From Campylorhamphus procurvoides (Eukaryota > Chordata > Aves > Passeriformes > Dendrocolaptidae), in assembly GCA_013396655.1 (NCBI GenBank), contig WBMV01007501.1, positions 186,001 through 250,000 of the forward strand: a stretch of 64,000 nucleotides of DNA, in the 5' to 3' direction. This document shows, piece by piece, positions 1 through 11,240 of the stretch; position 1 is the first letter of the stretch; each line of letters opens with the position of its first letter. The notes below the pieces were generated by a model. That model saw nothing but the letters and a program-made list of their open reading frames with translations, was not told where the DNA came from and did no database searches. Both the position numbers and the translations under genes were made by a program.

Positions 1-3000
1 GGCACCCCAGAGGAGATGCCATGCTGATGTCACTGGTAAGGTAGCAAAATGCTCTGACAGCATATTGATTTTGCACAAAGTAAGGTACTCCATGGAAAGA
101 GATTTACTGTGTGACTGATAGAAAGTCAGGTAGCTATGTAATCAGAGAAAATGGAGTCTACTAGCAGCATCTTATTTATGGTTGTTTATTGTGAAAATAC
201 AGAGCACCAAAGAAGGACTGTTATCTTCTCTTTAAAAGGGAGAACAGCTTCCCAGCACTATGTGCAGTATTGCAGTTACTGAACTATTGTGCTAAGTAAC
301 TTGGACCAATGTTTTGTGTTGGCATTAGAATATCTATTGATCTATCACTTGGGGCCAAATCTTGGTTCTAGGCAGAACCTCTGGGGTAGCTATAATGTGT
401 ATGATGCCATGGCTGTACACCACCAACACAACATCACCCCCTTCCACAGAGAGCCTTTTACCTTCTATTTATGTTATTGATTCTGCAACCTGTAAATGAC
501 CACACCGTATCTATCTATAGGTCCAACACCTGGTGGTGAGCAGAAAGAACATATAGATGGTGGCAATGTAGCTGTCTGTAAGGTTGTCAATAAAATCTAT
601 AGATTGAGGAGAAAATATAGAGCATCTAAATAGCTGGATTATACAAAGATCTAGAGACAGAGAAAAGGGGTGTGTGTGTAAGTGAAAGACAAATTCATTC
701 ATGAGATGTATTCAAATATATGTCTGCAGATACGTAATTTCCATATATATTACAAGACAGCAGAAAGAGAAGGGTGGGTATGCATTTTCAGAGATATCCA
801 ATTCTCTACGCTAGGGAAAATACGCAAATATAGCAAATAGCTCAGAGCAGCAGAACTAATGCAGGCTGGTTTCGTATAGATTTGTGTCCTGGCTTGACTA
901 TACAATACATAACAACCTGTGAGCTCTGAATAACTATTTCCCATGTCTGGAAACCTGACAGGGTTACCCAGCATCTAGGACAGGGTTAGGCAAAGCTTGT
1001 GCGGCAACCTTTCCTTCAGTGGAGATGACAGCATAGCTCTTTCCTCTACTTGGCTGCTGATTTTAATTAAATCTGTAGGGATACAGTACCACTGAGATTG
1101 TCCAATATGTTTGATATTATTCAAGAAGTTGAAAATTTATTAGTAACACATACACATACATACACGCACACACGTGCAGCACGTGCTTGCAGAAGCATGG
1201 GCTCATAGGAAGCCAAGGCTAGAAGAATATGTAAAAATCTCTCTGATCTATAAGCTGCTCATTCCCAGTGTGAAACAAAACAGCAGAATGTAGTTTATTA
1301 AAATATTTGTCAGTCTGTTCTTAATTTAGAATCTGCTTCTTTCTATAGGAGCAAAAAAGAGATGCCCCTCCTCTGAGGGCTCAAAGAGCTGAACAAGAGG
1401 CAAATGTGTAATTGTTTGTAGATTTGAAAGCTGGAGGACAGTTGTGTTCCTGTAGTTTCACATCCTCACCAAAGAGTGTACAAGCAAGGTATTCCCACAT
1501 GAACAAGGCACAATTAGTGCTGTAAGTTGAGTAAGACTTTGGTAAGGTGGTACCTGGAGTCCCATACCCAGTTCTACTGCCGTGTCATAACAAAGAATTC
1601 AACCTGGAATGTGGTAAAGCTGGCCTTTGTAGGATGTTCAGGGATTTCAGCACTTATTTTTTGAGGGAACACTAGAAAAGTTGACATTTTTAGCATATCA
1701 AAGTGAAGGTTGGAAGAGAATATGGTCGTTCTCTATAAAAATATCAGGGGCAAATACAGGCAAAGCAGAAAAACTGGTTAAATATGGAGATTATTGACAG
1801 CCTAGGAGCTCACAGTTGTAAAATAATCTGAAATTAGAACAGAAGTCAAAAGAAGCTACCTAGTAAACAGGGGGGTTAATTCATGGATCTGCATGTTAGC
1901 ACAAGTGGGAGCAAGTAACAAACTCATGTTAAGACCTAGCTTAAGAAAAGATTACCAGGAAGGTGTTTGACATAGTAGCATCTGACTAGAAGAACTTGGA
2001 CTTTGCAGCCCAAGATGTTCTCCATCCTCATAAGTTCCAAAGGACTTTGTTCAGCAGTTGGGAGGCTGGATATCTGAAGCTGAGCTGTACCCTATATTGG
2101 AAAAACAGTGTGCCAAAGGATAGGTCTGCAGTGTGAGACCCCATTCTCCATTGAAGGAGTATTGGGATCTACCCAAGAATAATGGGCAATTTAAGCCCAT
2201 TCCCCTATACAATGCACCAAGTGGCACACCATGCAAGCCTCCAAGTGATGTGGTTGCAGCCCTATCACTGCTTCCAGTTAACCTGACACCATGTCAACTC
2301 CTGTTAAAAGTTATGCCATTACTGAGCACAGTGCTCTATCCTGTTTCTTGAACTTCAGCACTTTCTTTGCTCATGCCCTTTTTACTGGGCCTGTAAAATG
2401 TGTATAGACTACAACTGGCAGAAAGAGTCTGACTGAAAATATAGTTAAGAGAATTCTATATAACACAGACTTGGAAACTGGAAGGCATCAGCCATAACGA
2501 CAATGCTGTTGAACATGCGCAACTAATTGTCACTAAGCTGTTCAATGGCATTCCATGTTACATGGACTTGATTTCTTTTTCCCAGATACTGCTGAACAGA
2601 TTGGTGGGAGTCTGAGAAGAAGAAAACAGAGAGATTTATATTCTCTGTTGTACCCTAGATGCTGAGGCTCAACTTTCACTAGCTCTCCAGCCTGACATCA
2701 ATTGAGAGCTCTTTCTCTGGATGTGGAGGTGTAGGAGAAATCTCATTCTAATGTGGCATATAGGCTGTATTTCAGTCTCTCTTCATGTTTATCAGAACAT
2801 AAATATCTTTTCTTACAGTGCAGAACATCTCTTGGAGGCAGGAACTCATTGACCACATGCTGCAGCAGTTGGAGAGCCATGCCTCCTAATTACTGACACT
2901 CTGCAGCACTTCATCAGCATTTGCTGTTGCAAGTAATAATAATGAGCCACAGCAAGGGTTGGATCACACAACCAGTAACTTCCTTTCTACTTCTTGTTTT

Positions 3001-6000
3001 TTGCCTGAGTCTTTCCTTTTCACTTTTCACTTTTGCATCCTGATCACCTCCCTCATCCGTGGGCCATTAACAGTCTCCAAGTCTGACAAAACTTTCAAAT
3101 TGGAACAAAGGAAAATGGAGGTACTAACCTTGTCTTGAAATTTGTCTGAGACAGAGATATCCCCTGAGCCACTCTCATATATTTTAAAAAGTATATGTAG
3201 GTTAATGTTCCCCAAGGTGTGTCAGGCCTGACTGTGACAGCCTGGGCTGGTGTTACAAGGCAATTTTCCTATGTCAAGTGAGCAGGAAGACTTTGTAGAT
3301 CACAGGCAGAGGAAACTGGTTGCAAGTCCATCCATTTCTGCAGTGTTAGCCATCTGCACTTAGACTAAAAAGATATCACAAGAACTGATGGTGCACTAAG
3401 TTACCAGAGTGAATCAGGGAGGTCTGCTCAAATTAATGGAGATTCAATGCTTCAAAATGCACGTGAATATTAGGAGAACAGATGGGTTTTAAAGTTATCT
3501 TTTTGTGGTGGCCTTCTTTTCATATCTTACATCTCTGCAGGTTCCTCATAAGCAGGCAGTATCAGCAAAGGCTGGACAACTTACAGGCAGCTGCAGTGGA
3601 TGCTTCAGGATACTGCAGCAGCCCTGATCACCCCTGTAAAAGACATTTCCCTCCAGAGGCTTCACAGGTTATTTTGACCTGACTGACATCTGTGGTCTGA
3701 GAGCTATTGCTAACGTGCTGTACTCACCCGTGTATTGCTCTGGTTTGTGATGTTGCCACCACGCATGAAGCAGTACACAGGACTTAACCCTTTTCTGTGA
3801 ATTGTTCCTGTCCCTGGTCCCCTTTCCATCCAAGTGATCCTGGAGAAGTCAGCTTTCTCTGCGTGTCAGTGGGAACAATTGTGGCCCATCTGAGGCAAAG
3901 CCCAGCCAGCATCAGCTCAAGAATTCCCTGCCTCTTCCAGCTGCACCTCAAGAAAGCAGATGCAACATCAGAAAGTCCAGCTCACATAGTATACAAAGGG
4001 TAACTCGCAAAGAGTGCCTAAGCCCATACCCCAGACCTTTCCTCACCAGAAAATTACTTCCTTATTACTTTTCTACATGGTAGAAAAAATCAGCTTCTCC
4101 TTTCCGTCCACAGCCCCCTCAGCTCCCCTTGGCCAAATTGGTGTACACCAGCAGCCTGGAGACTCACAGAGATGTTTTCAGCAACACGTGCTTGGCTCCT
4201 AAGACAAGTTCATGGAGACCCCCAGCCTGACACTGCACAGAATGAAGCAAAGCACAGCCCATACAGTATGCAAAGCCTCAAATAAACTGCTTTGTTTTCT
4301 GGTATCTTCTTTCTTTCTTACTTTGATTAATACTTAAAAAAACACCACTGGCGCTAAAATAATTGCCCATATTTTGAATAGCAACTTGCATTTTTGAGCT
4401 TGAGAAGCTACCATTGGTCATATCACATCAGTCTGATAGCCTGTGTTGTCCAGTATCCTCTTTCTGAGGAAAAGCCAGAGAAGAGCTCAGCCACATAAAC
4501 TGGTACTGACACGAAATATCCTTCCTGCCTCCAGCAGCTTGGGGACTACACAGCCTGTGCAGGCAGTTTTTGTATGAATGATAATGTGATAAATGCTCTT
4601 TATTTTTAGGCAGCCAGCACATACAAGAATCTTTTAGGATTTTAGTCTACTCAAGTAGGAGGCAAAAAGATTTTTAGATGTTATTTATTTCTATATATAG
4701 AGGAAACTACTGTTTATGTCCCCTAATGTATTCTTGTTTTCCTTTTATTCTCAAGGTTTTCGTGCTGGAAAAGCAAATATATTTGTGAGTTAAATACATC
4801 TTTTTAGTTGAAACTGATATAAGGACTTACTGGGAAAAAAATAATAAGATAAAATGCTGCCTCAGTTTGATCTTATTTTTTTCCAAATAAAATCTGTATT
4901 GATGAATGCTTGTCAAGTCAGAACATGGATGGTCAACAATCAGGTAAACAGTGTTAATTTGGTAGCTGTTTTCCCAAACTAGAGCCAAGATTTTTAATGG
5001 TGCCAAAGAAAGTCTGTACAATGCACAACAGAAAGTTTTAGTGGTCCTACCGAGCCTAAAAAATATGCTACATGCTCTGAGTGTCCTTTCCTGGCTCTTA
5101 TCTATTCAGTTACTACAAACATATGTGCTATAGCATAGTGAAGCTGCCCAATTTGAAATGTTATTCAGTCTTCAACTCCCACTGATCTTAGTGTTTAGGT
5201 TTCTGGGAAAAAAGGAAAACAAACCACAAAACAAACCAAGATTTGGCTATCTTTTCAGGAGTCTAGAGGTGGAGACAGAAAAACAGATACTCAAATCCTG
5301 GCACCAGATGTCTGATGGTATGTTTGGAGAATTAGTAAGACTGGAAAGACAAGAAAAATGGAGAGGAAGTCTTCACCCAATATGATAGGAATGTATCTGC
5401 AAGCAATTATTATGTCATTATAATTTCACAAACAATATGGATTAACTGGTACGCAAATATTCATAAGTGCTGAATGAAATGTTAACCATTATATTCCAAA
5501 TGCTTTATCACAAGAGACATTTTGTGACACCAGAAACTAGTTTTTCTTTCACTCAATTGTCTCTATTAACTGGCATATGCATGCTGAATTCCTGTCATGC
5601 ATTTTGTAATGCTGATCGTCATTAACTGAGCAAACAGAAATGCAACCTCATTGGCAAAGCAACTCAAGTGACCAGAGAGCAGGGGTCACTCTGACCAGAG
5701 ATCATCCATCATCAGTCCCTGTGCCAGGGTATGAAGTTAGCATGTAATCATTGGGCACTCAGGGTGAGCAGGACCACAGATGAAGTCTGGACCAAGCACA
5801 GCACTTCCATAAAATCCCACAGCTACAGCAAGGTGCAAGATTCTGCTTTATATGAAACATTTTAGAGTATTGGGTAGATTTCAGTGCCCCAAAATCTGGA
5901 GCAATTTATAAAGGAAAATGACATAAACCCAAAAAGCACAGTGCACATAAACATGTAACTCACTTTTGTTTTCTCCTGTACAGTAGTGCAAAATTGGACA

Positions 6001-6126
6001 ATTATCCTTCCCTTGAAAGACTTGAATTATAAATTACATTTCTAGATCTCTATAAATGGGTAACTCTCACCCTGTTGAGTAGTGGGCCTGATGCTTATTA
6101 ACTTCAACGTCATGTATAAACTCTGG
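1..6126. other. Intergenic, no gene seen
   Basis: AT-rich DNA with only short chance frames (60-75 codons). No recognisable repeat apart from the CA-rich stretch at 1.15 kb. I see nothing else. Confidence 0.7.
1151..1190 (+). repeat. CA-rich stretch ending in two CACGTG boxes
   Basis: ACACATACACATACATACACGCACACA is followed by CACGTG at 1171-1176 and again at 1180-1185, three bases apart. The CACGTG pair is an E-box palindrome doubled at 9-base spacing. Confidence 0.7.
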
Positions 6127-6232
6127 GGACCCACTTCAGAAAAACATTTAAGCATGTGCTTAAGCTTAACTACTGCAATGAAGTTGATGTAAGTAAAGCT
6201 CATATAAATAGTTTGCAGAGCAGGGATGTCAT
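6127..6232. repeat. Ancient amniote interspersed repeat ('aagcatgtgcttaa' type)
   Basis: TCAGAAAAACATTTAAGCATGTGCTTAAGC, AACTACTGCAATGAAGTTGATG and AATAGTTTGCAGAGCAGGG match in order a repeat I know from turtle, crocodile and bird DNA, built around a self-complementary 'cttaagcatgtgcttaa' core. I cannot give the family name with confidence. Confidence 0.5.
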
Positions 6233-9090
6233 TATGAATTGAAAAGCAGCCCTGGACTGAAACTGCTCTGACTCCAGAGTGGCTGCATCCGCTCTGTCTC
6301 ACTTTAGAGTGGTTTGAATGACTGAGCAGGGAGCACAGCTGTGCAAAAAGAGCCCCAGGCCCAGAATCCACCAACTTCAGTTCTGCTGGCCTCTTTCCCT
6401 TGTTCACTATAATTGCATGAGCACAGCTTGAATATTTTCTCACTTCTGCAAGTGTAAATCACAAGTAAATCCTCTGAGGAGGGGACTGAACAGTGAAAAA
6501 CAGGGAGAGAGTGAGGCCAGCTCTTCTCTCCATAGATGCTCAGTAAAATCACACCAGCACTGGAAAAACAATTCCTAGGGAAAAAAAAAAAGGTAAAAAG
6601 TAAAAACGTTTCTGTTAAACTGTCACACCCTATAGCTCTGAATTTCCTACTGTACTTCCGTCATCAACTTCTGATCTCCCTTTAACTTTGTAGCTTATCT
6701 AATTCTTCCTGAGTTTGCCAGTCCTGGTTCTCCCCAGTGACAACACTTCAGTGTAAATCTGCCAGCTGCAGTAACATGTGATTTACACCAGCAGGAGCGG
6801 GTGAGGGAAGGAATGTCCCCAATAGCCCTTACTTTCCCACCACTGAGCATCCTTAACTCACAAAGAGTAGGGATTGCACCCTGCAGCTTGTCCCTTGTGG
6901 GCTGAGTTGTACAGGGGTGGAGGCCCATTATGGGATTTATTAACAGAGAAGGTGGTGATGGCAGTGCTGTTCTTCCTGAAATTTGCATAAAATCTGTGCA
7001 GAAAGAGGGAGAAAAATTGTGAACATCTGGCTATACCCGTAGCCAGTACAGAATTCTATTACCATGTTGGCATGAGCCTGTGAGCATGGCACTGCTAAAT
7101 AATTCATTGAATTAGCAGAATTTGCATGTGGAAGACATACACTAATACAATGCAGAGGAATGCTGTTGTCTATGGCAGAACAAGCTTTACAAGATGGGGT
7201 ATTTGCCACCTGATGTCAAACCAAAGCCTAGAAGGATGTTGGTCTTGCTCCAATGAATTTAGTAGGGGATAAAAGCTCAGAGGACACTCATTGCCTGCTC
7301 TTGTGGATGCTTATTCTTCATCACAGGGTACAAGGACAGCTGTTCTCCCTCCCCATGGCAGTTGTGCCACTGGCCTGCAAAGAGACCCTGCCCAAGCACT
7401 GCCAAGACAGGAAAGGGGCTAACACTGAGTGTTTCACCCACTTGGCATAACAGCTCATTCAGCATCGCACTCTACATGAGGGTGATGAAAACGTCTCAGC
7501 CAGGGAAGTCACATGGTTTCTGCTCTCCTAGAACTCTTCCATTCTGTATGTGTCTCCCAGCCACTGGATAAGGACCACAAGACCAGCATAAGGCTCAGTA
7601 GGGCACATAGAGCTCCCCAGGCTAGATAGGCCACCAAGACCTAGGCTGACATCCTCAGCTGTCTCAGAGGAGCTGGGAGCAATTCCCAGGCCTGGAACTC
7701 CTGCTGGAGTTCAGCACTGTCCCACTCAGGACAGGCATTTCCTCACTGTGTCAAAAGAATTCTTCATATCCTTGATGTCTGCAAGCAGTTCAGGTACTCA
7801 CAGGATTAATCCACAGAAGAATCTGCTTAAATAGCAACAAGAGCACAAATTAAAATCAGCATCAGCTGGAGAGCCCAAGCAGAAGCAGCACAATGTGATC
7901 ACTTACTCAAGATTAATTCAACTATCTCTAATTTGCTTAACCTACTGAATTTGCATTTACTCTGAATTGCTATATAAGCTTCCATACAGCATGACATTGG
8001 CTTCCTGAAACTCCATTTTTCATCTCTTTGTAAGCTGAATTTTTACAGTCTTTTTTCTTTTTTTTTATCTTTCTGAGTTTCAAAGGCAATGAAATAAAGT
8101 AGAGTTCCTTTCTATTGTTTTGCAAACAACTGCTGAGTAAAAGAGCAAAACTGTGTCAGATCTGTGTATTGCTTGAATGAATGCCATTCTCAGAAAGGAC
8201 AGTACTTTCATCTTAATTGCTAGTTAGCAACAAAAGTGTTGGAGTTCAGCCCCTCGGTATAAATCAATGATGGAAAAAAATCATAACAGTTTACTAGAAA
8301 AGCTACTATCTTTTACTGTGGGTATTTTATAGTGCTGCAAACATAGGAGAATTACATAGCCCATACCAACACAATATTTATAAATCCCTATTACGCCAGT
8401 TTCCATAATTTTAAACTTTGTTTTTCTATTCATGAGCCATTTGCAAACAGTAGTCTGTGTTCAGACAAACACTGAAATACAGATACCTTGCAATACCCGG
8501 TACTTGTGAGTTTACAAATGAGCTGTACAAAGCATTAGTAATTTAAAACTTATTTTTTAGAAAACCTGCATAGCTTTGGAACTGCAGAGCTATAAAATAC
8601 CTCCTTGAATAGGTGTGTGATTCCTTGTGATGTATTTAATGCCAGAACTTTTATTATTTCGCATGAAACCTGGTCAGTGTGGCTGGCCCCATTCCAGTGG
8701 CTACTACAATTCCCGTCCTCACTCCACCATAATCATGTAGCCTGATCTAGTGGTGGCTCAGCCCAATGCCATGATTACAGTGCTAAAAAGAGGACTAGTG
8801 TTTTGAAGTATCTATCCTTTCCTTAAAAGTCTAATCTCACAGATAGTGGAGAAACTGAATGTCTACCAGGTATGCAGAAGCAGAGGTGCCTGAGACCATG
8901 GATACTGGGGCCTGTCACCTTTCCCAGGAGAGAACTTTCTATTACAGAACATTATCTGAGAATTGTTTTACACAAACTCCAGTCTCTAACTAAATAGTAT
9001 TAGTATATCCTGTCATTAAGTGTGAATCTTTCTCTCGAACATACCACGACTTCATTATAAACAAAACCAGTCTTTTCCATAAGTCTGTGC
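6233..9090. other. Intergenic, no gene seen
   Basis: The stretch includes a possible ancient repeat at 6.7 kb. At 7.67-7.72 kb two small adjacent hairpins occur (CTGGGA...TCCCAG and GAACTCC...GGAGTTC). The minus frames of 97 and 89 codons have no recognisable features. Confidence 0.65.
6725..6800. repeat. Possible ancient amniote repeat ('gatttacaccag' type)
   Basis: CTTCAGTGTAAATCTGCCAG and GTGATTTACACCAGCAGGAG, in inverted arrangement 25 bases apart, resemble the amniote repeat with GTGTAAAT/ATTTACAC arms flanking a 'tcaatgga' centre. Seen as short matches only. Confidence 0.35.
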
Positions 9091-9310
9091 TGATCTTCAC
9101 TGTGAGGTGGGTGAGGCAGTGGCACCAGTTCCCCAGAGAATCTGTGGATGCCCCATCCCTGTACATGTACAGGGCAAGTTGGATGGAGCTTTGAGTAACC
9201 TGGTCTAATGGAAGCTGTCCCTGCTCATGGCAGGGGACTTGGAAACTAGATGATCTTTAATGTCCCTTCCAACTCAAACCATTCTAGTCATGATTCTCTA
9301 ATTCTATGAA
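9091..9310 (+). mobile_element. CR1 LINE 3' fragment
   Basis: It contains CACTGTGAGGTGGGTGAGGC, GTGGATGCCCCATCCCTG, TTGGATGGAGCTTTGAGTAA, CTGGTCTAATGGAAGCTGTC and the tail GATGATCTTTAATGTCCC...AATTCTATGAA. It is of the same broad subfamily as the 60 kb copy. Inside it, 9157-9174 has become a perfect palindrome that the CR1 consensus lacks. Confidence 0.93.
9157..9174. repeat. 18-bp perfect palindrome inside CR1
   Basis: CCCTGTACATGTACAGGG equals its own reverse complement. The homologous stretch of the CR1 at 60 kb (CCCTGGAGGTGTTCAAGG) is only a partial palindrome, so the symmetry arose in this copy. Confidence 0.95.
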
Positions 9311-11183
9311 GTGTTTCAAATGTGTACCCACAAGCCAGTGTGAACCTTTCACTTTACCATTTGAAGCTGACATCCAAACTTCTTCAGCAGCTGGTCCCTC
9401 TATCCAATTAGTTTTCTTGACGGGACCTGAATATTAATTTGCTGTGGGTTTTAATTAAATATTGAAGAATTATAGTGACATGGCATGACAGCCTACTGCA
9501 AAATAATTTACAATATCCTGTTACATTGTTATTCTAAAACAAATTTCCTAGCATGTTTAATCTTCCTAAAACCTGCTGCTAAATGAAATTACTGTATTTT
9601 CCTATATATCAAATAATGATAAATGGCATCTTGTATTTACATGTGCCTTCCATATCCAAGGAACAGAGTACTCACTCCTTCTTACCTGCTTCCCTCCTTC
9701 CCTTAAGAGAAAAACTTTTCTTTCCATCATTAAGAAGCCCAAGTTTTTCTAGAACAGATACTCAAGGGGGTCACTTATATTTTAGAAACTGAGCTCATGC
9801 TGAACACATGCTGTTATCATGAGAGAGGTCAAAATGGGTATTACAACTCTGTACAAACCTTCTTTGTCTATCAGCTCAGGTCAAGAAGCGTCAATTCACT
9901 TGTCTGATGTTTTGATGCAGTTTGTGCATTGACTGAAAAATAAATCACGAAACATTCTTCAACAGCAATTAGGTGTGTAAGAAAATGGGCTAGACTCCGT
10001 TCTCCCTTTCAACTGCAAATCACTACAGAGCATGATGAAATTCATTGGATAAGTGCAACCCCGAGCTGGAATTACCTGACAGTGCCAGTATCTGCAGGTA
10101 TTGAGGCAACCTACTCTGGAAATACCTATAGCGCTGGGCTGATGCTTCCTTTTGGGTTTTTATGCAGTGCCCATCCACTCATTAGCTAAGCAGTGATCTG
10201 CTGTGCTTATTCTTCCACATGAGGTCATGTATTTAAAATAGACCTTCATGATACCAATATTTGAATAACGCTGGCTCTTTGAATGGCACTAGAATTGAAT
10301 TTTGTAATCAGCTTTGCTTGAACTAAACCAACAAAGGAACATAAGATCTCTGAGCACATGGTATATTTTTCAAATGTTAGAAAGATCTTTTTTCCAGCAT
10401 GAGGAGGAAAAAATGCAGTTAATTTTGACAGCACAGACACTGCTGCCATTGTGCAGGCAGAAACTCAAACTACCCAGCTGTCTTGCTGGCTCAACACTCC
10501 ATTAGACATTTGAAAGGGAAGAACACATGCTGGAAATTTTGTTTGGAGGAATAGCTCAAGGGCAGAATGTTAGACTGCTGTCACAGTGTTCTGGAAGCAT
10601 TATTATTAATGTTCTTCCCTTTATAATCTTCATATTCCAGGGACATAATGCCACACTGCTGCTTCTCAAAGCCATAAACATGGCAACTGAAACTTGGGCC
10701 AGCATCATCATCATCAACCTGAAACCTGAATAAAGGCAGTGGTGGACCAGCCTGAGTGCCCCTGCAGCAATCCTGCTTGGTGTCAGTCTTATTTGGAGTA
10801 ATGTGAGGGACATCTGTCTCTAAAGAAAAAATTATCATCAAACCAAATTATTTCAATCCAGCTGCAAACACAGCAATAAAAATAAACAGCAAAAATGTGG
10901 ATTAAAAAGCAAAGGTAAATATAACATCTTTTTTCATAGCCTTTGCTCTGATCCTAACAGCCTGCTCTAGGCACACAGTTAATTTTCTTTGTAGCTTCAA
11001 AACATCTTCCCAGAGCACGGCCATCCTTGTGGCACCCCTGCAGAGAGACCATCCATGCTAGTCCTGTGCACAGCACAGGTGACCTCCTCATGCTGGAACA
11101 TAGAAAAGAAGTTTTACTCTCCCTGTGTTCCCTTAATGCATATTCCTTTTTTCAAACTAAGTGACTAGGATTGCTGCTGTGCA

Positions 11184-11240
11184 AGCGCTTTGGGGAGCCC
11201 ATGTGACGAAAGCTTTAAAAGCATAAAGGGAACTATTAGT
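11184..11240 (+). repeat. Possible tail of an ancient amniote LINE/SINE
   Basis: AAGCGCTTTGGGGAGCCC, then GACGAAAGCTTTAAAAGCATAAAG resembles the widespread 'aagcgctttgagat...gaaaggcgctataaaagtgcaaag' tail shared by old amniote elements. Confidence 0.35.
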
